Source: Thermaerobacter sp. PB12/4term (GTDB lineage: Bacteria > Bacillota > Sulfobacillia > Thermaerobacterales > Thermaerobacteraceae). From it: a stretch of 64,000 nucleotides of DNA. Of the stretch, positions 1-7,476 are shown in pieces. A model generated the notes under the pieces. It did not search any database and was not told the origin of the DNA. It saw only the letters and a list, made by a program, of their open reading frames with translations. Within the stretch, counting starts at the first letter, position 1; each line of letters opens with the position of its first letter. The stretch spans positions 2,232,001-2,296,000 of the forward strand of contig NZ_CP048407.1 in assembly GCF_003403315.2 (NCBI RefSeq), given 5' to 3'. Position numbers and translations under genes: made by a program.

Positions 1-474
1 GACACGCCGGGGTTCATGGCCGGGTCGGCGGTGGAACGGGCGGGGATCCTGCGGCGCGGGCGCAAGTTCATCTTCGCCACCTCGTCGGCCACGGTGCCCA
101 AGGTCTGCGTGGTGGTGCGGAAGGCCTACGGAGCGGGGATCTACGCCATGGCCGGGCCTGCATACAATCCCGACGTGACCCTGGCCCTGCCCTCGGCCGA
201 GATCGCCGTCATGGGCCCGGAAGCGGCCATCAATGCGGTCTACTTCAACCGGCTGCAGGCCATCCCCGACCCCGCCGAGCGGGCCCGGGTGGTGGCCGCC
301 CTGCGGGCGGAGTACCGCAAGGGCTACGAGATCACCAGGCTGGCGGCGGAGATGGTGGTCGACGACCTGATCCCGCCGCGGGACCTGCGCCGGGAGGTGA
401 GCCGGTACTTCAAGCAATTCGAGAACCGGGAGGTGCAGTTGCCCAGGCGCAAGCACGCCACCATCCTGAGTTGA
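1..474 (+). CDS. Acyl-CoA carboxylase carboxyltransferase (beta) subunit, C-terminal part
   Basis: This is the C-terminal ~157 residues of a biotin-dependent acyl-CoA carboxylase beta subunit (propionyl/methylmalonyl-CoA carboxylase type), which moves carboxyl from carboxybiotin to an acyl-CoA. The frame is open to the left edge, so the start is outside. Visible family signatures are DTPGFMAG at the first codons (usual form DxPGF.pG), the KVxVVxRKAYGAGxxAMAG block, and the PSAEIAVMGPEAAINAVY block that closes the crotonase-like fold. The tail ends in a basic RRKH stretch common in this family. An acyl-CoA ligase begins 4 bases after the stop, suggesting an acyl-CoA or branched-chain catabolic operon. 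Substrate preference cannot be read from this fragment. Confidence 0.93.
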   Translation, partial: DTPGFMAGSAVERAGILRRGRKFIFATSSATVPKVCVVVRKAYGAGIYAMAGPAYNPDVTLALPSAEIAVMGPEAAINAVYFNRLQAIPDPAERARVVAALRAEYRKGYEITRLAAEMVVDDLIPPRDLRREVSRYFKQFENREVQLPRRKHATILS

Positions 475-478
475 GACC

Positions 479-2104
479 ATGAAGGTCCTTGGATCGCATG
501 GGGGTGCGGTCATGGGAGCGTACGTGTCGGGTGGGGTGGTCATGGAGCCGCCCCGGGTGGGCGACCTACTCGCCCGGGCGGCCCTGCTGTACCCGGACAA
601 GGTGGCGGTGGTCGACGGGCCCCGGCGCTTCACTTACCGCGACCTGAACCGGCGGGTCAACGCCCTGGCCAACGCCCTTGCCGGCCTCGGGGTCCGGAAG
701 GGCGACCGGGTGGCCATCCTGATGCCCAACCGCTGCGAGTTCCTGGAGGTGCTCTTTGCCGCCGCCAAGCTGGGTGCCATCGCCGTGCCCATCAACCTGC
801 GGCTGGCGCCTCCGGAGGTCCAGTTCATCCTGTCGGACTCGGGGGCTTGCGTGCTGTTCTACGACGCCCTTCTCGAGCCGCTCGCCCGGCACGCCGCAGC
901 GGGCACGGCGGTCCGGGCCCTGGTCGAGGCAAGGGACGGCCCCGTCGCCGGGACGAACCCGCCCGCTTCGGCCGAGAGCCGGCCGTTGCAGTATGAGGCC
1001 CTCCTGGAACCCCACTTGCCGGCCGCCCGCGAGCCTGAAGCCCAGATCAGCTTTTTTGACCCGCATCTCATGATGTACACCTCCGGCACCACCGGGCGGC
1101 CCAAGGGGGCGATCCTTACCCACAGCAACTCCGTGTGGAACGCCGTGAACATGCTCCTCAACGAGGAAGGACTGGAGACCCGGGACGTGGTGCTGACGGT
1201 GGCACCCATGTTCCACATCGGCGGGCTGAGCGTCTACACCCTGCCGGCCCTGTTCAAGGGCTGCACGGTGGTGCTAGAGCGCCAGTTCGACCCGCGGCGG
1301 ACCCTGGAGCTGGTGGAACGGGAACGGATCACGGTGCTGTTCCTGGTGCCGGCCATGTGGCAGGCCGTGATGTGGCTTCCCGACTTCGATCGCTACGACC
1401 TGTCCAGCCTGCGGAGCCTGGTGTCCGGCGGTGCTCCCTGCCCGCTCACCGTGATCCAGTTCTTCCAGTCCCGCGGCTTCCGCTTCCTCGAAGGGTTCGG
1501 CATGACCGAAACGGCCCCCGACGTCGCCATCCTAAGCAGCCGCGACGCCGTGCGGAAGAACGGGTCCATCGGGCTGCCGGTGCACACCGTTCAACTGCGC
1601 ATCGTGGACGACACCGGCCAGGATGTGTCACCGGGACAGGTGGGCGAGCTGGTGGTCCGCGGGCCCAACGTGTGCGCTGGGTACTGGAACAACGCCGAAG
1701 CCACCCGCGAAGCCTTCCGTGACAGCTGGTTCCATACGGGCGACCTGGCCCGCCAGGACGACGAGGGCTTTTATTACATCGTCGACCGGAAGAAGGACAT
1801 GCTGATCTCCGGTGGCGAGAACGTCTACCCCGTCGAGGTCGAACAAGTGCTGGTCCAGCACCCCAAGGTCCTGGAGGTGGCGGTGACCGGCGCCCCCGAC
1901 GAGCGTTGGGGTGAAGTGCCGGCAGCCTTCGTGGTTCCCAAGCCCGGAGAAACAGTCACCCTGGATGAGCTGGTCGCCTTCTGCGAAGGGAAGCTGGCCC
2001 GTTTCAAGATCCCCAAGCAGCTGCATGTGGTGGACCAGTTGCCCCGCAACGCTACGGGGAAGGTCCTGAAGCACGTTTTGCGCGCCCGGGTGGCCGGTTC
2101 ATGA
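479..2104 (+). CDS. AMP-forming acyl-CoA synthetase (fatty-acid CoA ligase)
   Basis: Adenylate-forming enzyme that activates a carboxylic acid with ATP and loads it on CoA. The P-loop-like motif YTSGTTGRPKG lies near residue 200, GFGMTET near 340, the hinge DRKKDMLISGGENV near 436 and the catalytic-lysine motif PRNATGK near 525, so the enzyme looks complete. The 541-residue reading uses ATG 479. An in-frame ATG at 542 (MEPPRV) lies close to the usual N-terminus of the family and is preceded by GGGTGGGG, so it may be the true start; the first 21 residues look unlike the family. The gene follows the carboxyltransferase at 4 bases. The acid substrate (medium/long-chain or branched) is not determined. 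Confidence 0.93.
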   Translation: MKVLGSHGGAVMGAYVSGGVVMEPPRVGDLLARAALLYPDKVAVVDGPRRFTYRDLNRRVNALANALAGLGVRKGDRVAILMPNRCEFLEVLFAAAKLGAIAVPINLRLAPPEVQFILSDSGACVLFYDALLEPLARHAAAGTAVRALVEARDGPVAGTNPPASAESRPLQYEALLEPHLPAAREPEAQISFFDPHLMMYTSGTTGRPKGAILTHSNSVWNAVNMLLNEEGLETRDVVLTVAPMFHIGGLSVYTLPALFKGCTVVLERQFDPRRTLELVERERITVLFLVPAMWQAVMWLPDFDRYDLSSLRSLVSGGAPCPLTVIQFFQSRGFRFLEGFGMTETAPDVAILSSRDAVRKNGSIGLPVHTVQLRIVDDTGQDVSPGQVGELVVRGPNVCAGYWNNAEATREAFRDSWFHTGDLARQDDEGFYYIVDRKKDMLISGGENVYPVEVEQVLVQHPKVLEVAVTGAPDERWGEVPAAFVVPKPGETVTLDELVAFCEGKLARFKIPKQLHVVDQLPRNATGKVLKHVLRARVAGS

Positions 2105-2116
2105 CCGGCCACCCGG
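2086..2116. terminator. Strong hairpin at the acyl-CoA ligase stop codon
   Basis: CCGGGTGGCCGGT (2086-2098) pairs perfectly with ACCGGCCACCCGG (2104-2116) over a 5-base loop. The hairpin straddles the stop codon of the ligase and sits between two convergent genes, where a bidirectional terminator would be expected. No real T-run follows on either strand, so intrinsic termination is only probable. Confidence 0.55.
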
Positions 2117-2120
2117 CGGG

Positions 2121-2719
2121 TTAGCGGGGGCGGTCGACGGCTGAGGCGCCGCTCGAAGATGCAGCAATTTCCCCGTATGCTGCCGTATCCGCCTGGGTAT
2201 CTGCCTGGGTAGGAATACCCTGGGATAAACCGATCTGCTGGGCGATCTCAGCGCTGACCTCGTCTAGATTCCAGCGCCTCCGTACCGGAATCCTTAGCAA
2301 GGGTAGGCCGCCTGCCCGGCAGATCTCGTTTACCAGTTGATCCCGCTGGCGGCGGCGAGACTGGCCATGCGACGAGTCATCGAGCTCGATCGCCAGCAAC
2401 GGTGCCCAGGATCCCGGATCGACCAGGACAAAGTCGACATGCTTGTTGCTGATACGGCCGAAGGCCTGCCACCAATCTTTCCCCGAGGCCTGGATGGTGA
2501 ACAGGTCGGCAAATCGCACCTTGGATAGCACCCTATAACGATCCCCCACGACCTGGTCCAGCACCTGGGCAAACTGCTTTTCCGCAGGCGTGAGCAACGA
2601 GGCCACCCTTTGAAAGGGTAGCTTGCGGACTGGGGTCCCCTCCCGCAGCCGCAACAAGACCAACATCGCCACAACAAGGCCACAACAAGCATAATGGCCA
2701 AGATAAGCCAGCCGTTCAC
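2121..2719 (-). pseudogene. DUF2726 membrane-anchored protein, single-base frameshift in the membrane segment
   Basis: The C-terminal part (downstream of about 2678) is a DUF2726 domain of restriction-endonuclease-like fold: LLTPAEKQFAQVLDQVVGD, then KHVDFVLVDP and AIELDDSSH, then LVNEICRAGGLPLLRIPV. The natural N-terminus lies in another frame. GTG 2719 has AAGGGGG seven bases upstream and opens a membrane helix beginning MNGWLILAIMLVV. One missing C near 2678-2680 separates the two frames; restoring it gives one continuous helix leading into LLRLREGTPVRKLPF. Family members are single-pass proteins of unknown function with exactly this architecture. A longer open frame from 2903 exists but lacks a sensible start. 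Whether the lesion is real or an assembly error cannot be decided here. Confidence 0.7.
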
Positions 2720-2736
2720 CGTCCTGCCCCCTTGGA

Positions 2737-3485
2737 TCAGGATCCCGCCGTCCCAAGCTGCAGCTCCTTACGCGAGCTCCGGTTCGCCCCAGAGGCAATC
2801 CCAGCCCCACCAGCTCCCCACCGGATGGCCGGATTGTCATACGCCCACGCCGGATACTCCTCCGCCAGGAGGAACCGCCGCGCGTAATGACCGGCGAGGG
2901 CAATGTACCGTTGCCCGGCCGGGGAGCCGGCCCCCAGCTGGTGGCCCAGGTGGCAAAGCAGGGCGACCTGGGCCGCGTCGGCCAACTGGACCGTTACGTC
3001 CTTGGCATACTACTGGGCTTCTTCCGGCCGGCGGCAGGCCGCCTCCGCCAGCCGGGTCAGGGTCTGCTCGATGACCTGGCGGGCATGCCGGACCTCTGGG
3101 GTGCCGGGTTCGTCCAGCATGGGGATGAACTCCGCCAGAAAGGCCTCGTGGGCCCTTTTCTTGACCATGGCCTCCAGCAGACCCAGGGCCTGAATGTTGC
3201 CCGGAGGACCTCCAGTAGATACCCTCCTCCGGCTTGCCCACCAGGTAAGCCTCGCTGCCTCGAAAATCCACCTCCCCCGGGGGCCCGAGCGGGTGGCGTT
3301 CTTATCCTTACAGCCGCCGCACGAAGTAGTTCAGCTCTCCTGCATGGTGACGACTGGGAACAAGAACGAGAGCCAGCCCCAACTCCTCCTACCACTGGGC
3401 CAGCTGGGAAGCAGGCCAGGACGTGCCGCAGACCGGGGTCTACGTCCCAGTGATTCAGGCCGTAGGCGTAGGATTGGTACCGCAC
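2737..3485 (-). pseudogene. Decayed AidB-like acyl-CoA dehydrogenase (relic 1)
   Basis: Reading the minus strand from GTG 3485 gives an N-terminus VRYQSYAYGLNHWDVDPGLR. Fragments in shifting frames follow: RRLKDKNATRS and EVDFRGSEAYLVGKPEEGI, then NIQALGLLEAMVKKRAHEAF and a long C-terminal stretch. The C-terminal stretch is broken by one TAG (near 3012) and ends at 2737. These fragments match, in order, the adaptive-response flavoprotein AidB: the LKDKxGNRS / EVEF / GxxGEGI block and the NIMxLDVLR region. The large middle of the enzyme is deleted and at least two frameshifts are present, so it is non-functional. A second relic of the same family lies at 48059-48511 with a near-identical N-terminus. 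Assignment rests on motif order recalled from AidB, not on a search. Confidence 0.65.
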
Positions 3486-3764
3486 CCTGAGTCCCCTCGC
3501 GGCCAGCCGGTGGCCTTGCCCGGTGGGCCGTGAAGCCCCTGGGACCGGCCGGTGGCACGGCCGGCTTCGTTGTCGCTCCCTTCCACGTCCTTACGGGACT
3601 TCCTTTCACGGCCCGGCCGGGAGTGCCACAGCATGCCGGCCGGAGACCGGGGGCCTGCTACGGGGCCTGCTACGGGGCCGAGCTGAAGGAAGCGAACGGG
3701 GGAAGCCGGGGCAGAAGCCCAATTTGGCTTCAACCGGCCGGCGGTCCTGGGCCGCTGGCCATGC

Positions 3765-3805
3765 GAAATATTCCCGAATATTTCAGAAGATTCCCCGAAA
3801 TATTC
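3765..3805. repeat. AT-rich inverted repeat with a third copy
   Basis: GAAATATTC (3765-3773) and its exact reverse complement GAATATTTC (3776-3784) are separated by two bases, and a further GAAATATTC lies at 3797-3805. They lie about 120 bases upstream of the -35 at 3922. A dimeric regulator binding site is a reasonable reading; the family of regulator is unknown. Confidence 0.6.
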
Positions 3806-3921
3806 AGAAGTCTTTTTTATTAATACGCCAGGCGGCGGCCGCTGGAAATTATTTTATATATTCTTCGAATTTTATTTCTTGACAAATGCCCTCCTACGTG
3901 AACACTGCGCCAACGCCAGTA

Positions 3922-3951
3922 TTGACATCGACCCAATGTGTGTGGTAAAAT
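3922..3951 (+). promoter_or_regulatory. Sigma-A type promoter
   Basis: TTGACA (3922-3927) and TAAAAT (3946-3951) with an 18-base spacer. The start point would fall near 3958, about 45 bases before the GTG start at 4004, which carries its own GGAGGGGG ribosome site. Confidence 0.7.
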
Positions 3952-4003
3952 AATACCAGAACACCCGGCAGCCCCTGGCTGCCACCACGGAGGGGGATGG
4001 ACG

Positions 4004-4993
4004 GTGCGGGAGATGCTGTTTGCCGCGACCATCGCCCGGGGCCGGCCCTACATCATCACCCACGGGACGAGCCGGGATGACGTGGCCATGAAGGCGCTGA
4101 ACCTGCTGGGCCGCCTGGGCCTGGGCGGGCCCCTGCCCCTTTTCATCGGTACTCCGGCCGACATTGGCGAGCACCTTGGTGCTACCGGGCGGGTCCTGCT
4201 GCGCCGCTACCTCCGGACCCTGGCCGGTTTGCCGGTGCAACCGGACCCCGTCACCATGGACGAACGCCGCCGGCAGATCCTGGATCTGCGGGACCGTGCG
4301 GCCTGCCCGCTGCAGCCTTCTCACCTGGCGGAAGCCATTTTCTTCGACGGCGCCGACCCGGCGGATCCTGCCGTCCGGCGCCGCCTGGCCGCTTCCATCG
4401 GGTCTTCCGCCGCTCCGGCTGGAGGCGATACCTCCACCACCGCTTCCGGGGACGAACCGGCCGCGGCGGAGGACGGCCCCGGGGGCGATGAGGAACAGGA
4501 CGCGCCGCAGGAACAGGAGGAAGGACTGGTCATCTTCGGCATCGGCACCGTCCGCAGCGACGACGATCCCGACGGCCAACCCCGGACCGGCGCCTTCATT
4601 GGGTTTGGAACCGGCCGCCTCTCCGGCTCCGCGCCCCGCGGCACCGGCCGGAAGCCATCGGGGGCCCGGCGGGTGACCCTGGAGGTGTGCCGGGTCCTTG
4701 GCCTTCGGCGCCCGAACCGGTGGGCACGCCAGTACGTGGAGCATGCGGTCGCCCACCTCGCCACCATCCCGGAAGATCACCCCGACACCGCCTGGCCGGG
4801 CACCGAGCTGGAAGCCCCCGAGGATTTGCAGGCGTGGCTGGCCGGTTATCCCCTGGCCCTGGATTGCATCGAGGCAGCCTGGAAGGCCTTTGGTCTGGGG
4901 GACAACGTGTGGGAAGATCTTGAACTCGGCCTGGAGTGGATGAGCAAGCAGGTCTTCGACCTGACCTACCGCTACCTGGCCCGGCTCTGCTAG
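4004..4993 (+). CDS. Hypothetical protein, about 330 residues, acidic central linker
   Basis: I do not recognise this protein. GTG 4004 is chosen because GGAGGGGG (3989-3996) sits seven bases upstream; ATG 4013 is an alternative. The N-terminal ~130 residues (MLFAATIARGRPYIITHG, a block rich in MKALNLLGRLGLGG) look like a compact alpha/beta domain. Residues roughly 140-180 are a disordered, acidic Asp/Glu/Gln-rich linker. The C-terminal part is a basic then alpha-helical domain with many Trp and Leu, ending TYRYLARLC. No signal peptide or membrane segment is visible. It is a single-gene unit with a clear promoter upstream and a 12-bp hairpin downstream, so it is very probably expressed. Confidence 0.6.
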   Translation: MREMLFAATIARGRPYIITHGTSRDDVAMKALNLLGRLGLGGPLPLFIGTPADIGEHLGATGRVLLRRYLRTLAGLPVQPDPVTMDERRRQILDLRDRAACPLQPSHLAEAIFFDGADPADPAVRRRLAASIGSSAAPAGGDTSTTASGDEPAAAEDGPGGDEEQDAPQEQEEGLVIFGIGTVRSDDDPDGQPRTGAFIGFGTGRLSGSAPRGTGRKPSGARRVTLEVCRVLGLRRPNRWARQYVEHAVAHLATIPEDHPDTAWPGTELEAPEDLQAWLAGYPLALDCIEAAWKAFGLGDNVWEDLELGLEWMSKQVFDLTYRYLARLC

Positions 4994-5025
4994 TATCACC
5001 GCCAGCGGCGGTCAGGGTCAGAGCT

Positions 5026-5052
5026 GGGGTGGGCCCCTCTGGGGCCCACCCC
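5026..5052 (+). terminator. Perfect 12-bp hairpin downstream of the unknown gene
   Basis: GGGGTGGGCCCC (5026-5037) and GGGGCCCACCCC (5041-5052) pair over a three-base loop, 33 bases after the stop at 4993. The following sequence lacks a T-run, so it is an attenuated or non-canonical terminator. Confidence 0.5.
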
Positions 5053-5262
5053 CGATCGTTAGTTGAACCCTGCAACTGCCCATCAATGCTATCCTCGGAC
5101 GGGTTTTGCTCCCGCGAAGGTAGGATCCGGCACCGCCCGGATCGCCGGTGGTCCCAGCGGCTTCAGGGATTCACGGTTCCGGTGTCGAATGTTCCTTTCC
5201 TCAGGTCCAGGTCATCAGCCCTGCACCTGTGCGCCTGATTCGGTCAGTAAAGGAGGTTGGTC

Positions 5263-7164
5263 ATGAACCCGCCCTCAAGCGCAGGGCCATCCAGCCCCCT
5301 GCCGTCTCGGGAGGCCGCGGGCCCATCCCAGCCCGTCCGGTTCTTCTACAACGGGCGCATCTTCACCGCCGACCCGGACCAGCCCGAGGCCGAAGCCATG
5401 GTCGTGGCAAACGGCCGCATCCTCTGGATCGGCCGGCAGCAGGACGCCAACCCCGGCACCGGCGTGGAACGGGTTGACCTGCAAGGTTGCCGGGTCATCC
5501 CCGGCATCATCGATGCCCACATGCATCCCCTGTTCCTTGCCGAAACCGCACAGCAGATTGCCTGCCTACCTCCGGCCGCCCATTCGCTCGACGACATCAT
5601 CGAGGCCGTGCGGCGAAGGCGGGCGGAGCTAGGCCGGCTGCCCCTAGCCCCGGGTGGCCCGGGGGGAGCGGGCCGGCAAGGCCGGAACCCCGGCGGAACC
5701 GGTCTGGCAAGCCGTGGCGAAGGCCCTGGTGGGAACGGAAGCGGCCATGCCCAGGCGGCCCGGAGCCCATCCGGCGGAGAGGAGGCCGGACGGTCCGTGC
5801 CCGGATCCGGCGCCGCCGGTTCGTCCGGCACCCTGCCCTGGATCCTGGGCTGGGGTTACGACGAGGGCAAGCTGGCCGAGGGCCGAGCCCCGACCCGCTG
5901 GGATCTGGACCGGGGGGCCTCCGATGTACCCGTGGTCCTGACCCGCATCTGCTACCACGTGGTGGCGGTGAACAGCAAGGCCCTTGAGCTGGCGGGGATC
6001 ACCCGCGAGACGCCGGACCCGCCGGGTGGCCGGATCGACCGGGACGAACACGGCGAGCCCACGGGCATCCTGCGGGAGTCGGCCCGGTACCTGGTCCTGG
6101 ACCGCATCCCCACCCCGCCCCCCGCGGCGTGGGCCCAGATGCTGGCCAACCTCAGTCCCTTCCTCTTCGCCCGGGGGATTACCGGGATCACCGACATGAT
6201 GGCCCGGCGCCGGCCGGTCGACGACCTGGCCCTTTACCGGGACGCCCACGCCCGCGGCTTGCGGCAGCGGGTGGTGCTCTACTACCTGTGGGAGCACCTC
6301 CGCGATGAGCCTCCCTCCGCCCTCCGGCCCGAGGCGCTGCCAGGGCCCGGCCAGCCGGTGGCCGTCGGCGGCATCAAGGTCTTTGCCGACGGCAGCATCT
6401 CCGGCCGCACCGCGTGGGTCGACCCGCCCTTCAGCTCCCCGGGCGCCCCCTCCCCCGAGGATTCCGGCCTGGCCATGACCACCGCGGCCGAGCTTCTGGA
6501 GGCGGCAACTGCCGCCCGGCGGCTCGGGGTGCAGCTGGCCGTCCACGCCATGGGCAACCGGGCCATCGACCTGGTGGTGAACAGCCTGGCCCGCCTGCCG
6601 GGCCGGCTGGACGGCCCGGGCTGGCTGGACGGCAGCCCCTCCATCCGCTTGGAGCACGCCACCCTGGCATCCCCCGCGGCCATGGCGGAAGCCGCCCGGG
6701 CGGGCATCGCCTTCGTCCCCCAGCCCATCTTCCTGTTCGCGGAGGTCGAAAGCTACCTGAACAACCTGGGCCCGGAACGGGCGTCGCGGGCCTACGCCCT
6801 GCGGTCCATGCTGGCCGCCGGGGTGCAGGTGGCGCTGTCATCGGACGCCCCGGCCACCTCCTGGGCCGACCCGGCCAGCCCCTTTGCCAACCTCAAGATG
6901 GCCGTCACCCGGCGGGCATCCAACGGGATGGTGCTGGGTCCGGACGAGGCGATCCCCCTGGATGTGGCCCTGACCCTGTATACCCGGGAGGCGGCCCGGG
7001 TCACCCGGATGCCCGGCACCGGCCAGCTCAAAGCCGGCTTTGCGGCGGATTTCGTGGTCCTGGATCGGGACGTGCTGGCGGCCGGACCGGACACCGCGGC
7101 GGAGCTCGACGCGGTACGGGTGCTGGCCACGTATCTGGACGGAGAGCGGGTCTACGAGGCTTAG
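5263..7164 (+). CDS. YtcJ-type metal-dependent amidohydrolase
   Basis: Member of the amidohydrolase superfamily (YtcJ-like branch), hydrolysing amide or related bonds with a metal centre; the substrate is unknown. AAAGGAGG (5249-5256) six bases upstream fixes ATG 5263 rather than the in-frame TTG at 5257. Recognisable are the N-terminal beta-sandwich start FFYNGRIFTADP, the first metal motif DAHMH (near residue 87), VHAMGNRAID, RLEHATLASP and the late SSDAPAT motif with the active-site Asp. Between about residues 125 and 185 a Gly/Pro/Arg-rich low-complexity stretch is inserted, longer than usual. At 633 residues it is larger than the ~530 typical of the family because of that insert. It appears monocistronic. 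Confidence 0.88.
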   Translation: MNPPSSAGPSSPLPSREAAGPSQPVRFFYNGRIFTADPDQPEAEAMVVANGRILWIGRQQDANPGTGVERVDLQGCRVIPGIIDAHMHPLFLAETAQQIACLPPAAHSLDDIIEAVRRRRAELGRLPLAPGGPGGAGRQGRNPGGTGLASRGEGPGGNGSGHAQAARSPSGGEEAGRSVPGSGAAGSSGTLPWILGWGYDEGKLAEGRAPTRWDLDRGASDVPVVLTRICYHVVAVNSKALELAGITRETPDPPGGRIDRDEHGEPTGILRESARYLVLDRIPTPPPAAWAQMLANLSPFLFARGITGITDMMARRRPVDDLALYRDAHARGLRQRVVLYYLWEHLRDEPPSALRPEALPGPGQPVAVGGIKVFADGSISGRTAWVDPPFSSPGAPSPEDSGLAMTTAAELLEAATAARRLGVQLAVHAMGNRAIDLVVNSLARLPGRLDGPGWLDGSPSIRLEHATLASPAAMAEAARAGIAFVPQPIFLFAEVESYLNNLGPERASRAYALRSMLAAGVQVALSSDAPATSWADPASPFANLKMAVTRRASNGMVLGPDEAIPLDVALTLYTREAARVTRMPGTGQLKAGFAADFVVLDRDVLAAGPDTAAELDAVRVLATYLDGERVYEA

Positions 7165-7476
7165 CCGGCGGCCCAGGCGGTGTTGCATCTGCGCCCGCAT
7201 GAAGCCGGCAACCGGTGGGGAGGCGGGAACGGGTGACGGCGCCCGCCGTCTATCAAGAGGGGTGACGCGGAGGGTGACGCGAAGCTGGTCGCACCCGTGC
7301 CCTCCCGGGCAGGCGCCGTGCATCCCGCGCCGTGCCTTACGCGAAGTCAGCCGCAAGAAGTCACCCTGAACCCTTACAGGATTTGGAGCACTGGAAGGCG
7401 AACGGCAGAGTGGCGCGGCCGGCCGCCTGCGCCGGCGGCCAGCCAGCAACCAGCAGAGGGAAGGCCGGAGGGGGCG
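7165..7476. other. Intergenic region upstream of the vWA/MoxR locus
   Basis: No gene is supported. The downstream frame is open back to 7297, but no good ribosome site occurs before 7460. GGGTGACG/GGGTGACGCG motifs recur at 7228-7282. No clear promoter is visible, although the seven-gene locus must be transcribed from somewhere here. Confidence 0.5.

Larger units (their letters stand above)
3486..4003. other. Long intergenic region before the 330-residue unknown gene
   Basis: No convincing gene is seen. The GC-rich half contains a perfect 12-base tandem duplication (3651-3662 and 3663-3674). The other half, 3760-3960, is strikingly AT-rich for this genome and holds the GAAATATTC repeats (3765-3805) and a good sigma-A promoter (3922-3951). 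The AT-rich patch looks like a regulatory region or an imported segment. Confidence 0.6.

Noticed and set aside
2837-3271. Minus-strand open frame in the AidB relic as an independent gene
   Set aside because: It is only one frame of the decayed dehydrogenase; the family motifs pass through several frames.
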